From Casp-actino8 sp044355095 (GTDB taxonomy: Bacteria > Actinomycetota > Acidimicrobiia > Acidimicrobiales > Ilumatobacteraceae), in assembly GCA_044355095.1 (NCBI GenBank), contig JBIKYT010000049.1, positions 1 through 15,411 of the forward strand: DNA of 15,411 nucleotides. The letters run 5' to 3'. Of the stretch, positions 6,530 to 14,575 are shown one piece after another. The translations under genes were made by a program, and so were the position numbers. Below the pieces are notes generated by a model, which searched no databases, was not told the origin of the DNA, and saw only the letters and a program-made list of their open reading frames with translations. The stretch's first letter is position 1, and each line of letters starts with the position of its first letter.

Positions 6530-7738
6530 TCAGGCGATAACGCCAACTCCTTCAGACAAAACTTCGGCAATCTTTGAGACAACTTCATCCATCTCGGCAA
6601 TTGAAACTGTGATTGGCGGGGCAAGTCGCAACGAGGTCGCATTCACCGCGTTGGTCACTACGCCACGATTAAGCAACTCAAGATAAACAGCCTTGGCGTC
6701 GCGCTTAGGGCCGAGTTCGGCGGCTCGCAAGAGTCCCTGCCCACGAACCTCAACGACGCCTGCAACTTTTTCAAGTTGCTCTGCCAAATACTGGCCCTTG
6801 TCGTGCGAAAGCACCGGAGCGTTGATTCGGCGCATCTCACCGATGACTGCAGTAATGGCAGCACCAGCAATTGCCGTACCGCTATAGGTTGATCCGTGAT
6901 CACCCGGTTGAAAAACCGCAGCAACTTCACGCTTGGCCCAACAGGCACCAACTGGGAAGCCGTTACCGAGAGCCTTCGCCATTGTTGCGACATCAGGAAC
7001 GATGTCGGCGTGCTGAAATCCGAACCATTTGCCGGTACGCGCGAATCCGGTTTGTACTTCGTCGACCATCATCAACATGCCGCGCTCGTCGCACAACTTG
7101 CGAATACCTTGCAGATACTCGCGCGGTGCGGGGATGACTCCCCCTTCGCCTTGAACTGTTTCGATGAGAATTGCCGAAACTGTCGGATCAACTGCATCAA
7201 CCAAAGCCTGCAGGTCACCAAATGCCACATGACGAAAGCCATCGGGCATCGGGTGAAAAGGTTCTTGCTTTGCTGGCTGACCAGTTGCTGCAAGTGCAGC
7301 CAAGGTTCGGCCGTGAAAACTTCCGAAGGCCGACACCACGACATGCCGACCTCGCCCGCCGAAACGACGAGCCAACTTGAGTGCTGCTTCATTTGCTTCA
7401 GCACCGCTATTGCATAAGAAAACTTGACCCTCAGCGCCTGATGCCTCAAACATCAATTCGTTAATTGCAATTGCGGCTTGTGTTGCCGCGGGATTCGCAA
7501 AGAAGTTACTGACATGCAACAGAGTTGAAAGTTGTCGAGAGATCGCATCGGCGACCACCGGGTTGCTATGACCAAGCGACACAACTGCGATACCTGACAA
7601 GAAGTCGAGGTAACGCTTGCCGTTACTATCCCACAACTCGGTGCCGAGTCCCTTTTCGAACATCACTGCCGGTGCACCAAATACGGGCATAAACGGGCAG
7701 TACTGATTGGGTGACGTTGAGAATGCATGTCCGCTCAT
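6530..7738 (-). CDS. argD: Acetylornithine aminotransferase
   Basis: A PLP-dependent class III aminotransferase that converts N-acetylglutamate semialdehyde to N-acetylornithine using glutamate. It may also serve as succinyldiaminopimelate aminotransferase for lysine, as in other bacteria; this is not decidable here. The 402-residue length is normal. Seen are SGAEANE (111-117, cofactor phosphate), FHGRTLAALA (141-150), DEVQTGFARTG (226-236) with the PLP-ring Asp226, and Lys255 in ATMAKALGNGFP as the Schiff-base lysine. GSTYSGTAIAGAA (282-294) replaces the commoner GSTFGGNPVACAA, a mild deviation near the active site. The ATG overlaps the argB stop (ATGA). Confidence 0.96.
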   Translation of the reverse strand: MSGHAFSTSPNQYCPFMPVFGAPAVMFEKGLGTELWDSNGKRYLDFLSGIAVVSLGHSNPVVADAISRQLSTLLHVSNFFANPAATQAAIAINELMFEASGAEGQVFLCNSGAEANEAALKLARRFGGRGRHVVVSAFGSFHGRTLAALAATGQPAKQEPFHPMPDGFRHVAFGDLQALVDAVDPTVSAILIETVQGEGGVIPAPREYLQGIRKLCDERGMLMMVDEVQTGFARTGKWFGFQHADIVPDVATMAKALGNGFPVGACWAKREVAAVFQPGDHGSTYSGTAIAGAAITAVIGEMRRINAPVLSHDKGQYLAEQLEKVAGVVEVRGQGLLRAAELGPKRDAKAVYLELLNRGVVTNAVNATSLRLAPPITVSIAEMDEVVSKIAEVLSEGVGVIA

Positions 7739-8646
7739 GATGCTTGACCAGCCTTTCGATATGAACTTTCAACCATCGTGCCAATTCCGGAATCGGTGAA
7801 AAGTTCAAGAAGCAACACGTGTGGAATTCGTCCGTCCAAGATGTGCGACCGCTTCACACCATTTCGTACGGCGTGAACACAACTTTCAACTTTCGGAATC
7901 ATTCCACCAGCAATGGTTCCATCAGCCATTAATGCATCAAGTTCATCGGGAGTCGTTTGACGAATCAAACTGCTCGGATCGCTCACGACTTTCCGCAAAC
8001 CTTCAATATCGGTGAGGTACACGAGCTTTTCTGCTCCGAGAGCCTCAGCAATTGCCCCAGCAACGGTGTCGGCGTTGATGTTGTACGCCTGACCATTTGC
8101 ATCGACGCCAATCGTCGCAATCACCGGAACGAACTCATCGTCGAGAAGTCGTTGCAGAATTGCGGGGTTGATCTTTTCAACATCACCCACAAATCCAAGC
8201 TCTGGATCTTTGGGTGTTGCGGTAATGAGGGTCGCATCTTCGCCACTTACACCCACTGCAAAACGACCATGGACGTTGATCGCGGCAACGATTTGCGGAT
8301 TCACTTGCCCGCTCAACACCATTCGCGCAATATCAACAGTTTCGGCATCGGTGACCCGCAAACCATTCTTGAACTCAGTGGTCTTGCCGAGCCGAGTCAT
8401 GAGGTCGCTGATTTGGGGTCCACCACCATGAACGACGACGGGCTTTAGACCAACAAGCCGCATCAACACAATGTCTTCGGCAAATAGTGCGAGTGCGTCA
8501 GATTCAGTTGCTCCGGCCAACGCGTTGCCGCCGTACTTCACCACGACGACTTTGTTGGCAAATTTGCGGATATAGGGCAAAGCCTCAATGAGAACCGCCG
8601 CCCGTGACTCGGGAGCCAATGCACTTGAAGGATTTTGTGTACTCAC
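7735..8646 (-). CDS. argB: Acetylglutamate kinase
   Basis: It phosphorylates N-acetylglutamate, the usual control point of arginine synthesis. The 303-residue protein has the amino acid kinase motifs VVKYGGNA (35-42), VVHGGGPQI (71-79) and GLRVTD (95-100). An N-terminal helix (about 14-30, ending YIRKF) and a C-terminal TDSGIGTMV segment are features of hexameric, arginine-inhibited enzymes, so feedback inhibition is likely though not proven. The start is GTG at 8646, overlapping the argC stop as GTGA; the ribosome-binding site is weak, consistent with translational coupling. In most actinobacteria argJ would lie between argC and argB, and here it does not. Confidence 0.96.
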   Translation of the reverse strand: MSTQNPSSALAPESRAAVLIEALPYIRKFANKVVVVKYGGNALAGATESDALALFAEDIVLMRLVGLKPVVVHGGGPQISDLMTRLGKTTEFKNGLRVTDAETVDIARMVLSGQVNPQIVAAINVHGRFAVGVSGEDATLITATPKDPELGFVGDVEKINPAILQRLLDDEFVPVIATIGVDANGQAYNINADTVAGAIAEALGAEKLVYLTDIEGLRKVVSDPSSLIRQTTPDELDALMADGTIAGGMIPKVESCVHAVRNGVKRSHILDGRIPHVLLLELFTDSGIGTMVESSYRKAGQAS

Positions 8647-9701
8647 GGGTAAACCCCAATCGAAGTCAGTCCAAACGTTTCTGGAAGTCCAAGCGCAACG
8701 TTGGCAGCCTGCAATGCACCGCCCGATGCGCCCTTACATAAGTTGTCTAATGCGCTGATCACCACGATGTAGCCCGTGCGTTCGTCGTATCGAGCTGTGA
8801 TGTGAACAGCATTTGAGCCAAGTGTTGCTTTTGTTGATGGCGACTCCGAACGAACGACTACGAAGGGTTCGTGGGCGTAGAAAGTCTTCAGCGCATCAAG
8901 CAACGATTGTGTTGATAACGAGACTCCATTAACTGGTCGTGCGTAACACGTCGCCAGAATTCCTCTGTTCATCGGAACCAAGTGCGGAGTGAACAACAAT
9001 TCAGCGCCGATTTGCTCTTGCATTTCGGGCGTGTGCCGGTGATCGAGAAGCCCATAGGCATTCATGTCTTCATTCACCGTGGTGAAATTGTTGTTCTGCT
9101 TGGGAACTCGACCAGCGCCAGACACCCCACTGGCAGCATCAACGATGATCCCGGACTTCTGAATGAGACCCAACCGCACGAGTGGAGCGAGAGCCATCGT
9201 TGCCGCAGTGACGTAACAACCTGGCGTTGCGACAAGTTGCGCACCAAGCAAAGAGTCGCGATGCAGCTCGGGCAATCCATAAACGGCTTGCTTCAACAAC
9301 TCGGGCTGATCGTGAGTGAAGCCGTACCACTTTGGATACGCCGAGGCATCTTTCAATCGGTAGGCAGCTGAGAGGTCGACGACACATCCAACTTTGCCTA
9401 CTAGTGATGGAGCCAAAGCCAAACTCGCTTCGTGCGGCAGACCCAAGAATGCGACATCGACGCCATCAATCTGTTGAGCCAATGTCTCGGGGTGTGAGTC
9501 TCCAAACACCAAATCGGGGTAATGCGCTGCCAGGTTGGGATACAGCGAGGCAACGGCCGTGCCAGCTTGGCTATCACCGGTCGCCGCCACGAGATCGAGA
9601 CCCGTGTGTCCGGCGATCAGCCGCATCAGTTCAACCCCGGTGTAGCCCGAGGCCCCAATAATGGCGGCTTTCTTGCGAGTGGTTGCTTGGCTGATAGTCA
9701 C
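8643..9701 (-). CDS. argC: N-acetyl-gamma-glutamyl-phosphate reductase
   Basis: An NADPH-dependent reductase that makes N-acetylglutamate semialdehyde. The 352-residue protein has the Rossmann motif GASGYTG (16-22), the catalytic cysteine C162 in ATPGCYVTA, and typical GVSGAGR and HRHTPE segments. The start is GTG at 9701. It is preferred because a TATGAT -10 element lies only 8 nt upstream, which places the transcription start at or next to the GTG. That predicts a leaderless mRNA, a common actinobacterial mode, and explains the absence of a Shine-Dalgarno sequence. The nearby ATG at 9714 is in another frame. It is the first gene of the arg operon and diverges from yqgE. Confidence 0.96.
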   Translation of the reverse strand: MTISQATTRKKAAIIGASGYTGVELMRLIAGHTGLDLVAATGDSQAGTAVASLYPNLAAHYPDLVFGDSHPETLAQQIDGVDVAFLGLPHEASLALAPSLVGKVGCVVDLSAAYRLKDASAYPKWYGFTHDQPELLKQAVYGLPELHRDSLLGAQLVATPGCYVTAATMALAPLVRLGLIQKSGIIVDAASGVSGAGRVPKQNNNFTTVNEDMNAYGLLDHRHTPEMQEQIGAELLFTPHLVPMNRGILATCYARPVNGVSLSTQSLLDALKTFYAHEPFVVVRSESPSTKATLGSNAVHITARYDERTGYIVVISALDNLCKGASGGALQAANVALGLPETFGLTSIGVYP

Positions 9702-9709
9702 AGCGCAAG

Positions 9710-9738
9710 ATCATACGGACTTCTGCATACAAATACAA
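9710..9738 (-). promoter_or_regulatory. argC operon promoter
   Basis: On the minus strand TTGTAT (9733-9738) and TATGAT (9710-9715) are separated by exactly 17 nt, a good sigma70-type promoter. The -10 element is 5/6 to TATAAT. Only 8 nt separate it from the argC GTG codon, so transcription should begin at or one or two bases before the start codon. Confidence 0.65.
9724..9737. promoter_or_regulatory. ARG box (ArgR operator) upstream of argC
   Basis: TGCAT-ACAA-ATACA (plus strand) fits the ArgR operator architecture TGAAT-N4-ATTCA: two 5-bp half-sites in inverted orientation with a 4-nt spacer, each matching at 4 of 5 positions. TGCAT-type half-sites are also reported for actinobacterial ARG boxes. 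It overlaps the -35 hexamer and spacer of the argC promoter, so bound ArgR would block polymerase. ArgR is encoded four genes downstream. No convincing second box is seen at the usual spacing. Confidence 0.6.
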
Positions 9739-9796
9739 CGATGGTTTACCGCCTGCGGGATACCCACCCACGAAGCTGGCGTGAGAACATAGGGCA

Positions 9797-10369
9797 ATGG
9801 CAAAGTCTCGCGGGTTCGCGCTCCCCTCGACCAAGGGTCGCATTTTGGTGGCCGCACCCCCATTGACCGACCCCAATTTTGACCGCACCGTCATTTACAT
9901 GCTTGAACACAGCGAGGGTGGCGCATTGGGGCTGGTGCTCAATCGGCCGAGCGATGACCTAGATATTGAGTTTGATCTGTGGGATTCACTCGTCACCCCG
10001 CCCAACGAACTGTTTTGCGGCGGACCAGTTGACCCCAAGGCTTTGATTGGCCTTGGCGTCGTTCCGGGCAAAACTCCCGACGGCCAAACATTTGTGTCGA
10101 TCGATTGTGTCTCACCCGTTGATCTCGATGGTGATCCGACAACAATTGACCCACGCCCAACCATGGTGCGCATCTTTCACGGATACGCCGGCTGGGGCCC
10201 TCAGCAACTTGATGTCGAACTTGAAGGTGGAGCGTGGTTGGTGTTGAACGCGTTAGTGACCGACGTGTTCACCGATCAACCTGAAGAATTGTGGCAAGCC
10301 GTGTTGCGTCGCCAAAAGGGCGAAGTCAGTTGGCTTGCCGACTGCCCAGCCGACCCAATGCAGAACTAG
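9797..10369 (+). CDS. YqgE/AlgH family protein
   Basis: A 190-residue cytoplasmic protein of the YqgE/AlgH (UPF0301) family, widespread but without a firmly assigned biochemical function. Family hallmarks are clear: GRILVAAPPLTDPNFDRTVI (14-33), a GALGLVLNRP motif (42-51), CGGPV (74-78) and GYAGWGPQQLDVE (129-141). No signal peptide or membrane segment is visible. The ATG at 9797 is the first in-frame start; no strong ribosome-binding site or promoter could be identified in the 95-bp gap shared with argC. It is the only plus-strand gene between the arg operon and pheT, and it converges on pheT with 10 bp between the two stop codons. Confidence 0.92.
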   Translation: MAKSRGFALPSTKGRILVAAPPLTDPNFDRTVIYMLEHSEGGALGLVLNRPSDDLDIEFDLWDSLVTPPNELFCGGPVDPKALIGLGVVPGKTPDGQTFVSIDCVSPVDLDGDPTTIDPRPTMVRIFHGYAGWGPQQLDVELEGGAWLVLNALVTDVFTDQPEELWQAVLRRQKGEVSWLADCPADPMQN

Positions 10370-10381
10370 ATAGTTCTAGTT
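10364..10381. terminator. Palindrome containing the stops of yqgE and pheT, possible bidirectional terminator
   Basis: AACTAGA (10364-10370) and TCTAGTT (10375-10381) form a perfect 7-bp inverted repeat with a TAGT loop. The yqgE TAG stop (10367-10369) and most of the pheT TAA stop (10380-10382) lie within it. The stem is AT-rich and has no T-tract, so it would be weak as an intrinsic terminator. Confidence 0.3.
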
Positions 10382-12725
10382 AACGGAGCTGAGCGCCGAG
10401 TTTGTTGGCACCAGCGATGCACTTGTCGCGAACCGCAGCAACATCGGCATCGGTCAACGTGCGATCGTGAGCCTGCAAACGTAGACGGAAAGCCAAGCTT
10501 CGCGAATCGCCAGCATCCTTTGAGCGATACACATCAAACAAAGTCAGATCGACCAGCAATGCACCCGCACTTTGACGCAACGACTTTTCCACCTTCTCAG
10601 CGCTCACTGAAGTGGGGACTGTAAAGGCCAAGTCAATATCACTCGATGGATAACGACTTGTCGCTTTCCACTGCGAAACTTTGGGCTCAACTTCAAGCAA
10701 ACGCGACAGGTTGAGTTCAAGAACGGCAACCCGCTGCGTGATGTTGTAGGCATCTAAAACATCAGGATGAATTTCGCCGACGAAACCAACTGCATCTTTT
10801 CCAACCGACAAAGTGGCCGATCGCGTCGGGTGCAAACCGTCAGGAACATTTGACTGATCAAGACGCGCTCCCCAGCCCATAGATCCGGCGAGTTCACGCC
10901 ATACCGCTACTGCTTGAGGTGCTTCGGCTCCGGCGATCACAACGCCAAGCGATTCAAATTCGGCGGGCAACACATCACTGCTCGTCGGATACACATGACC
11001 AATTTCAAAGAAGCTCACACCCGAACGACGATGGGACTCATTAAACGCAATGGCCTTCAACAAACCGGGTCGTAAAGACGTACGCAAGACATCATCGCCA
11101 ACAACGAGTGGATTCACCAAACGCACGGCTTCACCGGGCAAACCAGCGTTCTGCAGATCGCCGTCAGTCAAGAATGGATGCGGCATGGCCTCGTTAAAGC
11201 CCAGACCCAACAAAATCTCACGAACTCGGCGGCGGCGTTGCTGGACAACACTCAATCCGCCTGGTTGTGTTGACTTTGGAACCGTTTTACCAAGATTGTC
11301 GTAACCGAAATGACGAGCAACCTCTTCAACAATGTCAATTTCAAGGGTGCAATCAGGTCGCCACGATGGAACGGTCACCGACACTGAGTCACCTACGACA
11401 GCACAAGCAAAACCAATGGGCTCAATAAGTGAACGAATCTGTTCTGCAGTAAATGTGGAACCCAACAACGCGCTCACGCGTTCGGACCGTACTGCAATAA
11501 CGGTTGGTGCAGGAATTGAAGAACTACGAGCGTCAACCATGCCTTCGTGAACCACGAGATCTGGACAGGTGAGACGCAGTAGTTCAACGAAACGCGCAAT
11601 TGACTGATCGATACCAAACGGATCCATGCCACGTTCGTTGCGCGCCGATGCTTCAGTGCGCAAGTTGAGTCGAGCGACCGACTGCATGATCCCAACTGGT
11701 TCGAACCACGCGGTCTCAAGGGCAATTGTGTTGGTTGAGTCGCTGATCTCAGTGTTTTGGCCGCCCATGATGCCAGCAATACCAATGGGGCGATCAGTCG
11801 CATCACAAATCAACAGATCGTCTTGTGTCAACAAACGCTCAACACCGTCAAGTGTGATCATTGTTTCGCCCTGCGCAGCTAGACGAATTTTGAATCCTCC
11901 GCCACCCAAGGTTGCAAAATCATAAGCGTGGTTTGGCTGATTCGTTTCGAGCATGACGTAGTTCGACACGTCAACCACGTTGTTGATTGAACGCATGCCA
12001 GCAGCTGCGAGACGACTGACCATCCAATCAGGTGAAGGTGCAATACGAATTCCGCTGATGATGATCGTCGTGAAGCGTGCACAACGATCGCCGGCGACGA
12101 TTTCAACTGGCGCAGACTTTGATGGACCAGAGACCACCAATGTTGGATTGTTGAGCGTGAAAGGAACCTTGAAGCGAGCCGCTAAATCGCGAGCAACACC
12201 AACTTGACCATATGCATCGGGTCGATTACGCAGAACATCAATGTCGTAAACAATTTCTTCGGCTAACCCGAGCGCTTGGCCATACGGAACACCAATCGGT
12301 GTTGACGGGTCCATGATGAGAATGCCACCGTGGTCGTCGCCAAGCCCCAGTTCGCGAGCCGAGCAACACATTCCCTCACTGGGAATACCCACGATTGGCT
12401 TGGTTTCAATAAGTCGACCGTCAGGCATTGCAGTTCCGGGAGTTGCCCACGGAATGATGTCACCAGGCTGCATATTGAAAGCTCCGCACCACACATGGTG
12501 TTCGGTGCCGTCGCCGTTATCAAGAAAAACACGATGCACTTTGGCAGCGTCGGGATGCCGTTCAGTCTTAATCACGCGAGCAGTGATGACACCCGCAACG
12601 GTCGCTCCAACTTTGTCAACACTTTCAACAGCCAAACCAATGTCAGACAACGTAAATGAAATTGCCTCAACGTCATCTGGCAAGGCAGCTAAATCTCGAA
12701 TCCACGAATGAACAACCTTCATCAT
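10380..12725 (-). CDS. pheT: Phenylalanyl-tRNA synthetase beta subunit
   Basis: The large subunit of the alpha2-beta2 class II synthetase that charges tRNA-Phe. The 781 residues fit the family. The N-terminal EMAP-like tRNA-binding domain spans about 40-155 (VITARVIKTERHPDA at 46-60). The B3/B4 editing region, the B5 domain and the catalytic-like core follow. The C-terminal anticodon-binding FDX-ACB domain (690-781) opens with SRYPSSDIDLAF. The gene begins with two ATG codons in a row (12723-12725 and 12720-12722). An AAGGAC ribosome-binding site is 3 nt from the first and 6 nt from the second, so translation may start at the second. It follows the pheS stop by 6 nt. No attenuator or T-box is visible. 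Confidence 0.97.
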   Translation of the reverse strand: MMKVVHSWIRDLAALPDDVEAISFTLSDIGLAVESVDKVGATVAGVITARVIKTERHPDAAKVHRVFLDNGDGTEHHVWCGAFNMQPGDIIPWATPGTAMPDGRLIETKPIVGIPSEGMCCSARELGLGDDHGGILIMDPSTPIGVPYGQALGLAEEIVYDIDVLRNRPDAYGQVGVARDLAARFKVPFTLNNPTLVVSGPSKSAPVEIVAGDRCARFTTIIISGIRIAPSPDWMVSRLAAAGMRSINNVVDVSNYVMLETNQPNHAYDFATLGGGGFKIRLAAQGETMITLDGVERLLTQDDLLICDATDRPIGIAGIMGGQNTEISDSTNTIALETAWFEPVGIMQSVARLNLRTEASARNERGMDPFGIDQSIARFVELLRLTCPDLVVHEGMVDARSSSIPAPTVIAVRSERVSALLGSTFTAEQIRSLIEPIGFACAVVGDSVSVTVPSWRPDCTLEIDIVEEVARHFGYDNLGKTVPKSTQPGGLSVVQQRRRRVREILLGLGFNEAMPHPFLTDGDLQNAGLPGEAVRLVNPLVVGDDVLRTSLRPGLLKAIAFNESHRRSGVSFFEIGHVYPTSSDVLPAEFESLGVVIAGAEAPQAVAVWRELAGSMGWGARLDQSNVPDGLHPTRSATLSVGKDAVGFVGEIHPDVLDAYNITQRVAVLELNLSRLLEVEPKVSQWKATSRYPSSDIDLAFTVPTSVSAEKVEKSLRQSAGALLVDLTLFDVYRSKDAGDSRSLAFRLRLQAHDRTLTDADVAAVRDKCIAGANKLGAQLR

Positions 12726-12731
12726 GCGTCC

Positions 12732-13733
12732 TTAAAACTGTTCAATGAATCGAATGTCATTGGTGTACATCTCACGAACGTCGCCGACTCCGTGACGTTC
12801 TTTAGCCATACGGTCGATGCCGAAGCCGAAAGCAAAACCACTCCACTCTTCAGGGTCAAGACCGCCAGCACGTAATACATTGGGGTGCACCATTCCGCAG
12901 CCACCAAGCTCGAGCCAATCGCCCTTAGGGGTACGAATATCAAACTCGGCCGATGGTTCGGTGAAAGGGAAATAGCTCGGACGCAAGCGGCTGGTGAATC
13001 CGGGTCCGAAGAATGCTTGAGTAAACGCTTCAATGGTTCCGGCAAGATCGGCCAGAGTAATTCCACGATCAATCACGAGACCTTCAATTTGGTGGAATAC
13101 CGCGAGGTGCGTGGCGTCAGTTGTTTCGTTACGGAAAACACGACCAGGCATGATCATGTAAATCGGCGGTGCAACATTTTGCATCACGCGAATCTGTACA
13201 GGCGATGTATGTGTCCGCAACACTGTGCTACCAGGTTGACCATGATCAACGTAGAACGTGTCGTGCATACTGCGCGCCGGATGCGATGGCGGCATATTGA
13301 GTGCCTCAAAGTTGTACCAGTCAGTCTCAACTTCGGGACCTTCGGCTACCTGAAAGCCCAATCCAACAAACACATCTTCAAGGCGTTGCCAGGCTTGGGT
13401 GACAATGTGGGCCTTGCCACGACCAGGTGCATTGAAGTGCTCAGTGAGATCAAGAGCTTCAGCAGCAAGTTGAACGTCGCGTTCGGCACGACCTAAAAGC
13501 GCGCGACGAGCATTGAGAACTTCTTCAACAGCCACCATCGCTTCATTGAGCGCTTGGCCGGCCGCTTTCTTTTCGTCAACCGTTGTCAGTTTGCCCAGTC
13601 CAGTCTTCAACAACGCCAACGGGCTTTTCTTGCCCAACAGATCGGTGTCGAGAACGCGAATCTCTTCAAGCGTGGATGCTGCAGCAATACTTTGCTCAGC
13701 AGCGGTACGGGCAGCGGTGATTTCAGCAATCAT
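12732..13733 (-). CDS. pheS: Phenylalanyl-tRNA synthetase alpha subunit
   Basis: The catalytic subunit of PheRS. At 333 residues it has a coiled-coil N-terminus (about 1-85) for tRNA contact, then the class II catalytic core. Visible motifs are FNAPGRGKAHIV (100-111), HPARSMHDTFY (151-161), RTHTSPVQIR (173-182), motif 2 with GRVFRNE (197-203) and FHQIEG (213-218), and motif 3 in FGFGIDRMA (302-310). The ATG overlaps the stop of the upstream methyltransferase gene (ATGA) and lacks a clear ribosome-binding site, so it is probably translated by coupling. It forms an operon with pheT. Confidence 0.97.
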   Translation of the reverse strand: MIAEITAARTAAEQSIAAASTLEEIRVLDTDLLGKKSPLALLKTGLGKLTTVDEKKAAGQALNEAMVAVEEVLNARRALLGRAERDVQLAAEALDLTEHFNAPGRGKAHIVTQAWQRLEDVFVGLGFQVAEGPEVETDWYNFEALNMPPSHPARSMHDTFYVDHGQPGSTVLRTHTSPVQIRVMQNVAPPIYMIMPGRVFRNETTDATHLAVFHQIEGLVIDRGITLADLAGTIEAFTQAFFGPGFTSRLRPSYFPFTEPSAEFDIRTPKGDWLELGGCGMVHPNVLRAGGLDPEEWSGFAFGFGIDRMAKERHGVGDVREMYTNDIRFIEQF

Positions 13734-14575
13734 GACGAGACCACGGTACTTGAACCCGCACGTCGTTGACGAGCAACTTCAAAACACAGCACAGTTGCCG
13801 CCATCGCTACATTCAAACTTTCGGCTTGACCGACGTGCGGAATGGTGACCCATTCATCAACGGCTGAATTGTCACTGAGACCATGTGCTTCGTTACCAAG
13901 AACAAGTGCGATACGACGCGTACAGTCGACGGTCGTGTAATCAACCGGGGCGAACTCGCGGTTGGTATGCGACGAGGTGCCGAGCCGAATCAGGCCGGTG
14001 CGACCAACCGCGTCAAGCGTGATCTTTTCAATGATGGGCAGGCGAAAAATACTGCCAGCAGACGACCGCACAACCTTGGGGTTAGTGGGGTCGACTGATC
14101 CGGGAGTCAAAACCAACGCGTCAGCCCCGGCAGCCTCAGCCGAGCGCAACATGGTGCCCAAGTTGCCGGGATCAGAAATGCCGTCAGCAATGACCACAAA
14201 AGTGGCCGTGTTCAAAACTTCAGCCGAGGCGAATCGCCGAACCACAACCGCGATGATTGGTTGTGGAGTCTCAGTGGTGGCCACTTTCTCCATGACTCCT
14301 GGGGCCAAGTAGTGCACTGCACCAGCACCGTCAATCGGTTCGGCACCAGGAGCAAGGTATTGACCCTCAACTTCCCAGCCCGCTGCAACCGCCTCGGCAA
14401 CCAAAACTGCGCCTTCAACAATGAATGCGCCTTCGTCGTCACGCGAACTGCGGCGCCCCGCAAGGCGCCGCAGTCGTTGAATACTTGAATTACTGAGAAC
14501 CAGTTCGTGGTTCAGAAAACCTCGCTCAGGCGAGAGCAGCCTTAGCGGCTTCGCACAAACGACCGAATGACGCAA
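13730..14575 (-). CDS. TrmH/SpoU-family RNA 2'-O-ribose methyltransferase
   Basis: A SPOUT-class methyltransferase predicted to methylate a ribose 2'-hydroxyl in rRNA, using SAM bound in a trefoil knot. In actinobacteria a gene of this type (often called tsnR) sits at this place after rplT. The N-terminal substrate-binding domain reads SIQRLRRLAGRR...EGAFIVEG. The catalytic domain has motif 1 DPGNLGTMLRS (135-145), motif 2 VLGNEAHGL (225-233) and motif 3 IPHVGQAESLNVAMA (245-259). The start is uncertain. The frame opens with TTG at 14575, which would overlap rplT by 50 nt and add about 25 residues not expected in the family. No ATG, GTG or TTG lies between there and the conserved N-terminus. 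A CTG at 14515, 10 nt after the rplT stop and preceded by GAGG, is a plausible non-standard start. The stop overlaps pheS by 4 nt. Confidence 0.9.
   Translation of the reverse strand: MRHSVVCAKPLRLLSPERGFLNHELVLSNSSIQRLRRLAGRRSSRDDEGAFIVEGAVLVAEAVAAGWEVEGQYLAPGAEPIDGAGAVHYLAPGVMEKVATTETPQPIIAVVVRRFASAEVLNTATFVVIADGISDPGNLGTMLRSAEAAGADALVLTPGSVDPTNPKVVRSSAGSIFRLPIIEKITLDAVGRTGLIRLGTSSHTNREFAPVDYTTVDCTRRIALVLGNEAHGLSDNSAVDEWVTIPHVGQAESLNVAMAATVLCFEVARQRRAGSSTVVSS
14448..14473. other. Perfect 10-bp GC-rich hairpin inside the start of the methyltransferase gene
   Basis: CTGCGGCGCC (14448-14457) and GGCGCCGCAG (14464-14473) are perfect inverted repeats separated by 6 nt. In the mRNA the stem lies about 50 nt downstream of the rplT stop, in codons for RLRRLAGRR of the methyltransferase. 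No U-run follows, so it is not a classic intrinsic terminator. It could be an RNA processing or stability element that sets expression of rplT against pheST, or a by-product of Arg-rich GC codons. Confidence 0.55.

Noticed and set aside
9631..9894. Minus-strand ORF of 87 residues across the argC/yqgE gap
   Set aside because: It overlaps the 5' ends of both recognised genes, has no family resemblance, and its span contains the argC promoter and ARG box.
12720..13800. Search for a T-box or Phe-rich attenuator leader in front of pheS or pheT
   Set aside because: pheS overlaps the methyltransferase gene by 4 nt and pheT follows pheS by 6 nt, so there is no leader space and no Phe-codon run was seen.
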